Below are positions 11,042 to 20,676 of a DNA stretch of 25,226 nucleotides, in pieces. The stretch is from contig MU624765.1 of assembly GCA_025349905.2 (NCBI GenBank), forward strand, positions 1-25,226. The letters are read 5' to 3'. Under the pieces are notes generated by a model, which was not told where the DNA came from, did not search any database, and saw nothing but the letters and a program-made list of their open reading frames with translations. A program made the position numbers and the translations under genes. Numbering within the stretch: the first letter of the stretch is position 1; the number at the start of each line of letters is the position of its first letter. Origin of the DNA: Blastocladiella britannica (taxonomy: Eukaryota > Blastocladiomycota > Blastocladiomycetes > Blastocladiales > Blastocladiaceae).

Positions 11042-12428
11042 ATTACAGCTGCTATCGACCTGGTCCTCGACACGATCTTTTGCCATGTCGTTGGCGGAAC
11101 GTCCGCATGTACCGAACCAGCTACACCAACCGCCACATTCGCTCCAGATACCACGACAACACTTGGCAAAAAGACAACTGCCACCCCTGCCCGAAACACT
11201 TGCTCATGTGCCGGTGGTGGCGTGATCGTGCGACCGCTGGCGACTTCGTGCTGCATGTCCTGCCCTCGGTCGACCTGCACGGCGAATTCGACGACGGCGA
11301 CAAGGACGATGGGGAGCAGGGGGGTTTGCTCACGACTGGCGGACTGGACCTGGCCGATCTCGCCCTCCTGGGAGAGCATGGTCTGCACGAGACGCGAGAA
11401 CTGATTGGCGAGATGCAGGACGCAGGTCTTATTCGCGTGCGGCGCATGGACCTAGAGCGCACCAACCGACTGGCGCTGCAGCACCCAAAAGTCGTGGACG
11501 TGGGCGTAGTGGACTGGTGGATCCGTCGTCACTTGGCCGGGAAACTGAACATGGTTCCCTTGTACTACGTACTGATGCACGCCAGCGCGGCGGGCCGTAC
11601 CGACACGTTGGATCTGGTCTGGAAAACGCTGCGACAGCACTCCACCATGCGATTTGAAAGCTCGGACCAGGTTTATGTGAACTGCACCACCTGGAGGGCT
11701 GTCACTGACCACTGGGTCGCAGCGTGCAAGCGCAGCCGCAAGATCGAGCTCCCACTCTTTTCCTGGAAACCTTCTGGCGACGACACGCTTGCTGAATTGC
11801 AAGCATTCTGGGACTGTCGCTCTCAGTTTCCCGTCGAATTCTCGAGCAGCATTGCCAGCGCCGACAAGCGTGTTTTGGAATGGGCATTGGAGCTTGAAAA
11901 AAAAACGACAAGGTCCCCTTTTATAGAGGATCAAGTTTTAAGCTAGCATGGAATGCGCGGCGCTTGGACACCCTCGAATTTATTGTCGAAACTGCGAGCA
12001 AATACCATTATCAGGTGCGCCAATGGACCGTTTATCACGACGAGGTACAATGCGACTGCCGCGGACAGCACTGCAACTCGGCGCTGATGGTGTGGTGGTG
12101 CGAGCTGGTTATCAAGCGAGACGAGTACATTGACTTTTGTCCTCTCCGAAATATGCAACAGAGTTTGCGATGCGGGCACATGGACCATGCCAGCTGGTGG
12201 GTGCACTTTTCACGCAAGTTGGAAAACCCCGTTACGATCGACCACGTTTTATCCTTTACCTGCTTTGACCTCTGCAAAGCCAACCTCGAGTACGCTATTG
12301 ATGCTTTGAAATGGATTGGGGATCACTCGGGCGCATTCCAGATACCCGCGGATATCATGGCGCGCCTTTTGGATGGTGTCGGCCACTACAGCAGGGCCTG
12401 TGGTCGGGCGCCAGTGGGCATAACGTAG
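11042..12428 (+). pseudogene. Decayed member of a Trp-rich ankyrin-like repeat family (copy 1)
   Basis: Homology to copy 2 (14609-16542) runs from end to end but crosses frames. The first segment, from about 11048, contains DLVLD followed by FCHV, as copy 2 does at its start, but an in-frame TAA (11039-11041) precedes it and no ATG does. The next segment is in another frame and shares CRWWRDRA (copy 2: CHWWRDRA), so about 200 residues present in copy 2 are missing between. It continues through LDLADLA, WWIRRHLAG and YYVLMHASAAGRTDTLDLVW to a TAG at 11944. A one-base shift near 11936-11941 then restores homology (FKLAWNARRLDTLEF; copy 2: FKSAWQRRRFDALDA) up to the TAG at 12426-12428, where another frame may carry on (LWSGASGHN). 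Repeats of this kind (hxxASxxGxxxxLxxxW) are ankyrin-like; an F-box-like start is possible. The gene has probably lost function, unless unseen introns bridge the frames. Confidence 0.6.
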
Positions 12429-12903
12429 CGACTGCGTGCATTACCGTTTTTTTCATTCCCATTTATCCAGAACGAATCCACTCCACATCACGATCATTAA
12501 AAGAGGGCAGGTTCCGCGCGGCGCACGCCTTGATCGAGCACCGGCCCTGTGGCCTGCTTGCCGGTCGAGGCGTCCCATCTTTTTACGATATATTCTGCCG
12601 TTGCACGTCTTGTAATCACATATAAACTGCGCCGAATTTCTCGCCGGCTGGACTGTCATAGAGTGTTGACGCCAACGTGAATCGATCGCTGCTAATCCAT
12701 GTCCATATTGTCATCGTTTACGCTGTTACAATTGTGTTTACTCGTTACCATCAGCACCAGTCGAGTCGGGCATGATCAGAATGAAATGGAGTTAGTGACC
12801 ATCCAAAAAATACAACGCTGTAAATTATTAACCCCCAAAAATACGGCAACTCCCTCTCAAAGTGCAAATATAGAATATAAAAATAGACGATAGACATTTT
12901 AGA
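12429..12903. other. Spacer with a possible ankyrin-family remnant, then A/T-rich upstream region
   Basis: The first 200 bases may still hold the decayed C-terminus of copy 1 in a shifted frame (open to 12625). The rest (about 12630-12903) is richer in A and T than the genes around it and is the upstream region of the gene at 12904. I see no RNA gene or promoter motif I can name. Confidence 0.35.
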
Positions 12904-14381
12904 ATGGCGATCTTCACTGAAGCATCGTCCTGCCGGTTCCAGGAAGCGGTATTGGATTTCAAGGTCCGAGAGGGATCCGTGTCTGCCTCTGCCTCGAGGT
13001 TGCCTCGCCAGAGCATTTTCAACACCCGCTTGTCGGCTGTCCACGCTGCCAAGTTCCCGCCGAGTGATCCGTTGAAGAAGGCGGACAGCGGAAGCGACAC
13101 TCTCCATGCTGCCGTCCCTCTGGTTGCGCCGTCAATACCGTTCAAGAATTGTGCTGCCGTCGCGCCAGTCGGCGGTTCTTCCTCCACGACCCTCGTTGGC
13201 CGGAATTCGTTGGAGCGGGAGATGGCCGCGACTCTCCCGTCGGATCCGCCGATTGCGTCCTCTGCCTCGGGTATTTCAGCCAGTCATGGACACGCAACGC
13301 TCGCATCGGGCGGCGACTCAAACGCGGCCGGGTCACCGCCGGCCATGATCCCGAAATCAGCATTGGCAACGCAGTCGGTGACTCAAATCGAGAAGCAACA
13401 ATCGCACGAGCTGGGCAAGCTCACCCTGGTGATGCCCACATTCAAGGCGCTGGAGCCCAAAATCCCGATGCAGCGCGAGAACGGACGCAAGCAGTACTCG
13501 GCGCCGCGTCGACTCATTGAGATTCCTTTCCACAAGCATGTTGCGACGCTATGGCTCAGCGGCAGTCTGCTCAAGCATAATCCTGTCGCGTTTGCGAAGG
13601 AGAAAATCATGGCTGACCGGATGGCATTCCGCGTCAACGTGTCGATCCCGATTCTGCACGAGATGCTTGCTCAAGGACCCATGAAGGATTCCGAGGTGTT
13701 GCCAGCGATCTCGTTCGACCTCAAACGCATGCAGGTGATGATGGCATTCTGCGCGAGGGTACACTTCTATCATTTTACTGGATCCGATCTGTCCATTCTG
13801 ACAAAACAAATGATTTGTAGGACACGGAATACGCGCGCCGGCTGATGCGGAAAGAATACCATTCGAGCATTGGCGTGCGGGCAGCCCACGCGTGCAACCT
13901 GCTCGCGCAGTGCACTGCCATGGACAGCTTCCATGACTACCACGGCGCAGCAGCGTACCTTGTGGCCATCGCGCTTGAGGTGGACACTTCGTACCTGTCT
14001 CTGGATATCTTCTCGCGTGACGAGCAAGTGGAATTCGCACGCATGAAAGTCATCTATTTGAATGGCCCGCAACCGCTCCTAGCCCGGTACGCCGAATTGC
14101 GCCGCGACGGAATTGCTTTCATTCCATTCATGCAACCCGTGATTGCGGAGTTGACCGCCATCAAAGCGGTGGAGATGCTCGGCACGCCTGCACCTGTCAA
14201 CGGCAGCAACCCCACGGGATTCCAAGTGCGCTTGGCTCACGCCAAGTCAGCACTTATGGCGCACCGGAGCTGCTACCGCAAGGAAATGGAACCGCTCCTG
14301 CCTGGCTCCAACTCCGCGATTACAAGCCAAATGGACATGCTACTCTGGCCCGTCGTGGAGCAGTCGCCGTTGCTCATTTGA
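12904..14381 (+). CDS. Unplaced protein with a possible RasGEF-like C-terminal half (two exons)
   Basis: Exons are 12904-13758 and 13821-14381. The 62-base intron 13759-13820 (donor GTACAC, acceptor TTGTAG) lies between codons and joins MAFCAR to DTEYARRLM, for 471 residues. About the first 180 residues are Ser/Ala/Pro-rich and look disordered. A conserved-looking region starts near residue 205 (HKHVATLWLSGSLLKHN). In exon 2, the order CNLLAQC then MDSFHDYHGAAAYLVAIAL (310-337), FARM (357), and IPFMQPVIAELTAI (386-399) resembles the RasGEF (Cdc25) pattern: a helix with Cys, a short NF-like turn, a bundle, then the CIPFLG-YL-DLT segment. If correct, it would activate a small GTPase. The match is partial and from memory: the usual RasGEF beginning is not evident and key residues cannot be checked. 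It sits between the two decayed ankyrin-like copies and keeps an open frame. Confidence 0.6.
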
Positions 14382-14608
14382 GCCAGAAATTCCCTCTAAG
14401 AATATTTTGCACATAGAAAACGCGTGAATGCATTCATTTTTTTCTTTTATTTGATCTAATGGTGATCTGGGATCAAGGAACTGGTGTAAGAAAACGCATC
14501 CTGTGAAAATGGATCAGGACAGTTGCAATGCTCATCCATAAAGAAAAAATCAATTCTTGACATCTTTGTGCACAACCAAAAAGAAAAGGACCAATGCTCT
14601 TGTCAAAT
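14382..14608. other. A/T-rich spacer upstream of ankyrin-like copy 2
   Basis: This 227-base spacer contains short A and T runs and an upstream ATG at 14594 in frame with the ATG at 14609. No gene is visible. Confidence 0.35.
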
Positions 14609-16542
14609 ATGGATCAACTACTGCCCGATCTCGTGCTGGACGCCGTGTTTTGCCACGTCTTCCGCAACCAATTTTGCGACTGGTACCCAATGGACTGGCT
14701 CGTTTGCGTCATGGCTGTTCAGTACTGCCGCTTGCCGCAATTCGCGCGCACGATATTGCGCCAATGCCGCCCACGCTTCCTCGAATACAAGATCCAGCGC
14801 CAAGGAGAAGAACAGCTACCGAGCCTCGCGCTCCTTTGCGTCTGGCTCGGCGTGATCCCCGATCCCAAGCTCGAGTTGGTGGACTTGTATAAAGGCACCG
14901 TTTCGGAAAATCGCCCCAATCTCTGACTACTTGCCCGACTCGCACCCGCAGCGGCGCCGGCGCATATTGGCGTCGGCGCCAGTCACTCAAGGCATGGTAT
15001 TTGGCGCGTCCAGGGGTGGCGTACCCATGCTTGATCGCGTTTGGCAACTACATTGCGATGTCCTCGGACTCCCTGCCAACAAATTTCCGACCTCGGCTAC
15101 CGCCGTCGACAGTCGGCGCGACGTGGCCACCCTCGGCTGGTGGTGGACAAAACACAAGGAGCACGGCCTCAAATTCATATACGCGGATGCACTGTACTAT
15201 GCCATGATTGCCTTTAAAGGCGCTCGCGATGCGTCGATGCGCCTTGCCGCTTGCCACTGGTGGCGCGACCGCGCGGTCCACGACGGCATGTGCCAGGAAC
15301 TATGCTACTCTGATCCGCATGGGCCCGATCCACCAGACCAATTCGCAATGGATCCGGATCCGGAACTCATGCGCCCGTTTGATCTCGCGGACCTCGCGAG
15401 ATCGATTTGCTCGAGGTTTGGACGTCCATGGTGGATCTCGGGCTCTTGCCGTCGATGCCGGTGCCCGACGACGGTGGCGACAGCGGCACCATGTGGACGA
15501 GCTGTCACTGCCGCCGACCTACATGCTGTTGGTGCATGCAAGCACCTACAACCACGTCGATACCCTCAACTGGATTTGGCAGGCATCGGTTGCGGACCCT
15601 GCCTCAGTTGGACCGCAAACTATCCACATTTCGCGGGCAACGCGACACACTGTGCTTCCATGGTGGCTGGATTTGCACGATACGCACGATCACCGCATAG
15701 CCTTCCCGTCCTTTACCTGGCAGCTCGACGTCAACGACCCCTGCGAAGATGTGCAGGCGTTCTGGGATTTGCAGTCGCGCCCATGCGCCCGAGCCGGTGC
15801 CAGCGATAAATGCGCGATTCGCATCCAGCTCTCTCGCCATTTCCATGGATCGCCCGACCTGCGCCTCTTCGACTGGTTGCAGCAGCACGGCCAGATTGGC
15901 ACCGACACTCGCAGCATCCATGACGGGCTGGTCAAGACATTTAAGAGTGCTTGGCAGAGACGCCGGTTTGATGCCCTGGACGCGATCATGGCCCGCGGAT
16001 TTGGTCAGTTTCGCAACCTTACATTCATGGTGACCCTTTCCAATTGTCTGCAAACTGCAGCGGCCAACAATGACACGGAGCTGCTGCGGTGATGGCACCG
16101 CCATCCCGCTCTTTATGAGGATCTGAGCTCCAGTAGATTGGCAGAACATGTCCAAATTTCGCTCGGACATGGTCACATTCACCTCGCCGCTGAATGACTT
16201 GCCTTGGCACGTCTCCTCTGGAACGAGGCACCTTTGCTAAAACTGGCACAGTGGGCAGTGCGTTGTGCATCAATTAGGCCCCGGTCGAATGCACCTGCAA
16301 TGCTGGCACTCCTGGCCACTGAATCTCTTGACCATGGCGGCGGAAACCTCGCGCTCCCAGTCGAGTCCTTGAAGTATCTTGTGGGTGCTCGTGAAGAGTA
16401 TGGCGCGCAGCAGCTACTTGACTGGCTGGCGACCCATGGCCCAGCACATGGCGTGGATATCGCAGCGGTCGAGGATGATGTTGAGCTCAAGGCCCAGTGG
16501 CATCATTTGCAGCTTGTTGCGCGCCTTTCCATACTCCAATGA
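14609..16542 (+). pseudogene. Decayed member of a Trp-rich ankyrin-like repeat family (copy 2)
   Basis: The start is good: MDQLLPDLVLDAVFCHV, F-box-like or family-specific. The frame then breaks near 14870-14925 (the first frame stops at 14924-14926). The second frame carries GWWWTKHKEHGLKFIYADAL, CHWWRDRA and FDLADLA, and breaks near 15400. A short third segment (LLEVWTSMVDLGLLP) breaks again near 15460-15480. The last frame runs from RWRQRHHVDELS through YMLLVHASTYNHVDTLNWIW. It then meets two in-frame TGA codons (16090-16092 and 16195-16197), with homology continuing past both to the stop at 16540-16542. Both TGAs align with Trp in copy 1. ATG 14609 is preferred over 14594 because it places the Leu-Pro-Asp motif at the very N-terminus. 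With at least three frameshifts and two nonsense codons it is almost certainly a pseudogene. What the family does is unknown to me. Confidence 0.72.
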
Positions 16543-16664
16543 ATGCAATTTTTTTATTTTTAAATTGGGTTGGTGAGCTCCTTTGAGCCGGATCCGGATG
16601 TTGGCGTCGACTCAACTGAGGTGGGAACAAAGTTCTCTTTGCAAAATTCTTAATAAGCAAAATA

Positions 16665-17546
16665 ATGAGCCACTACCCGCCGTACCCAACGTACTATTAC
16701 CCGACGCCGGTCCCACTGGTCGCATCGCCTTATAGCTACTATGCACCCACACCGTACTCGCCGGTCCGACCGCCCGTCCCGCTCCTGAAAATCGACAATC
16801 GGCCGCCACCTCCGCCTGTTTTTGGTTCTTCAGTTACGACAACAACGCAACGGCGGCCGCGGCGACCATCCCACCCGACGACCATTGCGCCGAATCCGCC
16901 TCGTTTTCAACAGCACGTCACGACCGCATCGCCGTACTCGCGCCGCCGCCCCCAACCGACCTCGTTATCGACGACATCGAAACGGGCCGCCAACAGCAAG
17001 ATCCTGTGCCGGTCGCTGTTGTTTGCGGCTCGCCCTCCAGCAAAAAACGAAAGTGGACCGACCCGCCCGCCACACGACATCAAGACCTGCTGGTACTCGC
17101 ACGCCCCGACGCCGCACAACATGCCCCACTGCATGCACTTCCAGCACGGCGTGTGCATGCGCATGGCGGACTGCCCGTTCTTGCACATCAAGCTGGCATC
17201 GGATGCGGGCGCGTGCCCGGATTTCGATGCCCGCCAGTGGTGCCCGCGCGGCCGATCGTGTACCAAGGTGCACGCGCTTCCGGCCCGGCGGACGCCTTCG
17301 ACTTCCGTGGTCACCACCAGTGATCTGCCGGAATCAGATCTTATTTCTCCCACAGAGCCAGCACACCCGGACGACTTTGTTGCGTTTAGTGACGACGAGG
17401 ATAAAGGTGATGGGGTTGTTTTGCCGTCGTCGTTGGTGAATGGAAAGGATGTGGACGAGTTGTTGTGGGACGACGACGTTGACGAGGAGGGTCCTGCTCC
17501 AACTGAGGTCATTGAGATCCTCTCTTCTTCAGACGACGACGATTGA
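16665..17546 (+). CDS. CCCH zinc-finger protein, ZC3H3-like C-terminal fingers
   Basis: Single exon of 293 residues. It opens with a Pro/Tyr-rich, disordered segment (residues 1-50). Two CCCH fingers follow: Cys156-x7-Cys164-x5-Cys170-x3-His174 and Cys184-x8-Cys193-x5-Cys199-x3-His203. Wording such as MPHCMHFQHGVC, CPFLHIKLAS and CPDF-CPRGRSC-KVH recalls the last two of the five fingers in ZC3H3-type proteins, which act in nuclear mRNA polyadenylation and export. Such fingers bind RNA, so an RNA-processing role is inferred. A lone Cys-Trp-Tyr-Ser-His (142-146) may be the remnant of a preceding finger. The C-terminal third is acidic and ends in VIEIL followed by Ser and four Asp, a classic form of SUMO-interacting motif. 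If other fingers exist they would be in unseen exons; none is evident upstream. Confidence 0.75.
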   Translation: MSHYPPYPTYYYPTPVPLVASPYSYYAPTPYSPVRPPVPLLKIDNRPPPPPVFGSSVTTTTQRRPRRPSHPTTIAPNPPRFQQHVTTASPYSRRRPQPTSLSTTSKRAANSKILCRSLLFAARPPAKNESGPTRPPHDIKTCWYSHAPTPHNMPHCMHFQHGVCMRMADCPFLHIKLASDAGACPDFDARQWCPRGRSCTKVHALPARRTPSTSVVTTSDLPESDLISPTEPAHPDDFVAFSDDEDKGDGVVLPSSLVNGKDVDELLWDDDVDEEGPAPTEVIEILSSSDDDD

Positions 17547-18160
17547 TGTAGAACACGGATCTGCGGGTATGTTTTTATGTTTTTGTATTGTTTTCCCATG
17601 CATGGGATCAGATTTTACCACTTCAAAAAAAAGTACTCGGCCTGAAAAAAAAAACCCATAATATAATCGATCGCCCGCCAGCATGTGTGCGACTCCTCTT
17701 CTTCATCCCTTCCCCCAGACTTTTGGCTTTTTGTAACAATATATAAACACTTTTTGACTTTTTTTCTGGATGGATACGATGCGCATGACAGCACGTGATA
17801 CAAGATTTTTTGCGGGTATTTAGTCGTGCAACTCCGACCCGCAGATCCCTTTTGCGTTGGAAATTTGCTCGCATGCCCCCAGACACCCGCTCAATGGTCA
17901 TGGCGGCCCACACGGACGACTGGTCGACTCTCTCTTTTTGCAAAAGAGGAGAGAGTTTGATACGGAACTTTGTGCGCCATGCGCCGATGACGGCGGGGAT
18001 TCCGGGGCGTGACGTTGAGTGAATCCCAGACTCCACGCTTGCTGCGCAGCTTATTTACGCGTCGGCAGGTACTAGTTAGACAAAACGTACGTGGCGAGCA
18101 ATCGCTGCGTGCGGGGGACATTTTCTTTGTATTACTATTACGCTACTCTTTATTATTCAA
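17547..18160. other. Longest spacer in the window, no recognised gene
   Basis: This 614-base stretch between the CCCH gene and the methyltransferase gene has A and T runs at 17620-17770 and an abutting inverted repeat at 17927-17956. The longest open frames on either strand are of biased composition and match no family I know. I cannot exclude a non-coding RNA. The last 100 bases must include the methyltransferase promoter. Confidence 0.4.
17927..17956. repeat. Abutting inverted repeat of about 15-base arms
   Basis: The left arm ACTCTCTCTTTTTG (17927-17940) and right arm CAAAAGAGGAGAGAGT (17941-17956) are complementary apart from a two-base bulge and one mismatch, with no spacer. This could form a hairpin or cruciform, or be a symmetric protein-binding site. 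One arm is pure pyrimidine except at its ends. Confidence 0.5.
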
Positions 18161-19351
18161 ATGAGCGACAATTTAAAACTGCCACCGGTCCTGGTCGCGT
18201 ACTTTGAAGAGCACGGAATCCCCGTTGAAGTGTGCGTGCGCCCGATTCCCCGGTTCTTTCGCGTGCACCCGTCCCATACTGCCACGCTAGAGGAACTGCA
18301 ATCCGACTTGAAAACGGCCGATGTGTCGTGCGTCGAATGGCTGCCCGATTTTTACCAGTGCCCCGCAACCGTACGCTTGTCGCAGTCGCCCCTGTACCAG
18401 CGCGGCGTGGTCCTGGGCATGGACGCCGCGTCGGCCGTGGCAGTGTACGCGTTAGGGATTGAGCCAGGACACCATGTCCTGGACCTGTGCTGTGCTCCGG
18501 GAGCAAAACTGGCGCTGGTCTCGCATTTGCTGGACCCAACAGGCACCGTGCCATTCCGTGGGTCCCTGACGGGCGTGGATATCAGCGAGCCAAGGCTGGC
18601 GATTGCGCGTGCGGCCGTGCGGAAGCTCGGGATTGTGAATGCTCGGTTATTTGTTGCGGACGGGACGACATTTGCGGTCCAGGCGCCTTTGGTGGCCGAG
18701 GCATTGTTGGTTCGTTCCAAGGAGGGTGGATTGAGTCCAGTTGACCGGCTCCGCGCCGACGCGCTGCCAACGAGCAACGACCATGAGCCCGTACGCGTGT
18801 TCCACGCCAGCAAGCCGTTGCGCGGCGACCCGCAGCTCGCGTTTGCCGACGGCCGTGGGCTGTACGACCGGGTGCTCGTGGATGCCGAGTGTATGCGTTC
18901 TTTTTCTCATGTCCATTTTCTTCAAGACTTCACCAACTGTTAAATAGGCACGCATGATGGCTCGATCGCACATCTGCTCAAGTACCGGCGACCCGACGGC
19001 ACCTGGCCGCCCGACTCGGAACTTTCGCACTTGCGGCTGACAGCAGCCGAGCAGACGCGGCTCGAGACGTTGCAGCGAGCGCTGCTGACCAACGGGTGGC
19101 GCATGCTTAAACCGGGTGGCCGGCTCGTGTACTCGACATGCTCGCTCACCGAGCGACAGAACGAGCGTGTCGTGCGATGGTTCCTGGCCCGCAACCCGGA
19201 CGCGAAGCTCATTAAGGTTCCGGTAGCGCCGGCGTTTCCAAGATCCACCTCTTCTTCTTCCACTGATGGTGAATCTCTGTGGGTGCGCATGGACCCGATC
19301 GCCACCAGCACCAGCGGCATGTTTGTGGCCTTGCTAGCCAAGAACGAGTAA
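18161..19351 (+). CDS. Nol1/Nop2/Sun (RsmB/NSUN) family RNA cytosine-5 methyltransferase (two exons)
   Basis: SAM-dependent enzyme that methylates C5 of cytosine in tRNA or rRNA. Exons 18161-18890 and 18948-19351 flank a 57-base intron (donor GTATGC, acceptor AATAG); the split codon restores Cys244. Length is 377 residues. Motif I (VLDLCCAPGAKLALVSHLL, 106-124) binds SAM, and an acidic VDIS (about 139) follows. Motif IV is DAEC (241-244) and motif VI is YSTCSL with Cys308, the expected nucleophile. The usual motif IV is D-A-P-C and the usual motif I is APGGKT, so both are altered here, though both Cys are present. I see no PUA or other RNA-binding domain, so I cannot tell which NSUN subfamily this is or whether the target is tRNA or rRNA. 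The gene ends 23 bases from the convergent SYF2 stop. Confidence 0.85.
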
Positions 19352-19374
19352 TAGAAAATATATACACTTCTTTT

Positions 19375-20469
19375 TTATAATGCGGTCCCACGCTCCAGCG
19401 ACTCTTTGATTTCGGTCGTGTACTTGTCGTACGCGCGCGCAATCTTGCGGTTAAAGTTGCGGTTCTTGTCGTTGATGTACGACACGTCCTCGTCAGGGTC
19501 GACGGCGCGACGGCGTGACGATTTCCCGCGCACCGCGATTCTATAAAATCATAAAACTGAGCATTTCGTCACAAAGTAAGAAGTAGTAAAAAAAAAACAC
19601 ATACTGTTTGTTGAGATCGGTGACCATGCGGTCCAGATCCCGCGGTGCCGGCCGCGCGTGAATGTCGAGTACATCGGTGCTGCCGTAAAACGCGTCCTCT
19701 TCGCCCGTGGCAGCGGCAGCGATGCGGGATGACCGGTACGCCTCGAGATCGGGCGTCAGGGCGTCGGTCAGGCGGCGGTACTTTTTGTGCGAGGATTGCG
19801 ATGGTTCTGTATATAGGCATTCATTGTTTTGAGTATATCACATTTTCAAGGCAGAATGGGGGGACGTACCAAAGTACTCGGTGTTGGCACGCTGGCGCTT
19901 TTTGACTTGCACTTTTTCCCACTCTTCCACATCCTGGATCGAGTAGCCGAGGTTGCGGTGGCGGTCATAGTCGCCGCCGCTGGTTTCTACTTCCTGTTAT
20001 ATGAGAATAAGTGAAATTCAGAGAAAAAAAAGGAAATTGGCATACCCGCTTTTCGAGCAGTTTGAGCGCGTCCTTGCGTTTCCGATCGAGACGCTTTTGG
20101 GCGCCCATGGGCAGCCGCTTGCTGTTTTGCTCGTCAACGAGGTCCTTGCGGTTGTCGGTTTCGGATTGGCGCTGTGTTTTATATAATCATTTGTTGAGCG
20201 AATGGATGAGATATAAAATGGGAGAGATGTCGTACAATACGGCGGCGGATGGCCGAGAAGCGGGCGAGGCGGTCGCGCATCTCTTCGTCTTCGTCGTCGT
20301 CGTCGTCGTCGTCATTATCATTCGATTCTTCAGAGTCAGAGTCGTCACTATTGCTCTTGTTTCCATCAAGGACCGAAGACTCGACCACGCCATCATCGCT
20401 CTCGGACGACGACGCTGTGGTGGCCGCGGTCGCGGAGGGTGGTACTGGTGGTGCCTTGGCTTTGGGCAT
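19375..20469 (-). CDS. SYF2: SYF2 pre-mRNA splicing factor (five exons)
   Basis: Component of the Prp19-associated (NineTeen) complex of the spliceosome. My model has exons 20236-20469, 20046-20171, 19870-19993, 19605-19806 and 19375-19540, and introns of 64, 52, 63 and 64 bases with donors GTACGA, GTATGC, GTACGT and GTATGT and acceptors CAG or TAG. The product is 283 residues. An acidic N-terminal extension (Ser/Asp/Glu-rich, to about residue 60) precedes the conserved SYF2 domain. That domain contains RLARF, a Lys/Arg-rich helix (KRLDRKRKDALKLLEKR), GGDYDRHRNLGYS, DVEEWEK, KKYRRLTDAL, EDAFYGSTDVLDIH, DLDRMVTDL, DVSYINDKNRNFN and the C-terminal KYTTEIKESLERGTA, the family's signature end. 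All five exons splice in frame through conserved residues. The start is shared with a divergent promoter facing the BTB-like gene. Confidence 0.92.
20291..20313. repeat. GTC trinucleotide tract in SYF2 coding sequence
   Basis: About seven tandem CGT/GTC units on the plus strand encode the Asp run in the acidic N-terminus of SYF2. It is likely length-variable between strains. Confidence 0.7.
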
Positions 20470-20676
20470 TTCGTTGGATGTGGCAATTCGTCACGTGCGA
20501 CGTGGGAAGAGAGGAGAGCTCTTCTGCGGCCAAGCGCTGCGCTCGTTCTCACTGCTCTTTGCGACCAATAAGGACGACGACCGTGAAGAACAAGGACCAA
20601 GGAGCAACGAGCCACTACGACGACGCGCCGTCTTTGAACTATATTCAATTGACCGACTTCCCATTTTGTACCAAGT
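20470..20676. promoter_or_regulatory. Divergent promoter region between SYF2 and the BTB-like gene
   Basis: Only 207 bases separate the two start codons, so both promoters must lie here. No TATA box or known element stands out. Confidence 0.45.

Noticed and set aside
16090..16197. TGA read as Trp (code change or stop-codon readthrough)
   Set aside because: The nucleoporin, E2, CCCH and carrier frames all end in TGA at natural protein ends, and copy 2 also has frameshifts, so ordinary pseudogene decay explains it.
17623..18036. 137-codon minus-strand frame in the long spacer
   Set aside because: It has no recognisable motif, runs through A/T-rich low-complexity DNA, and has no clear start or splice context.
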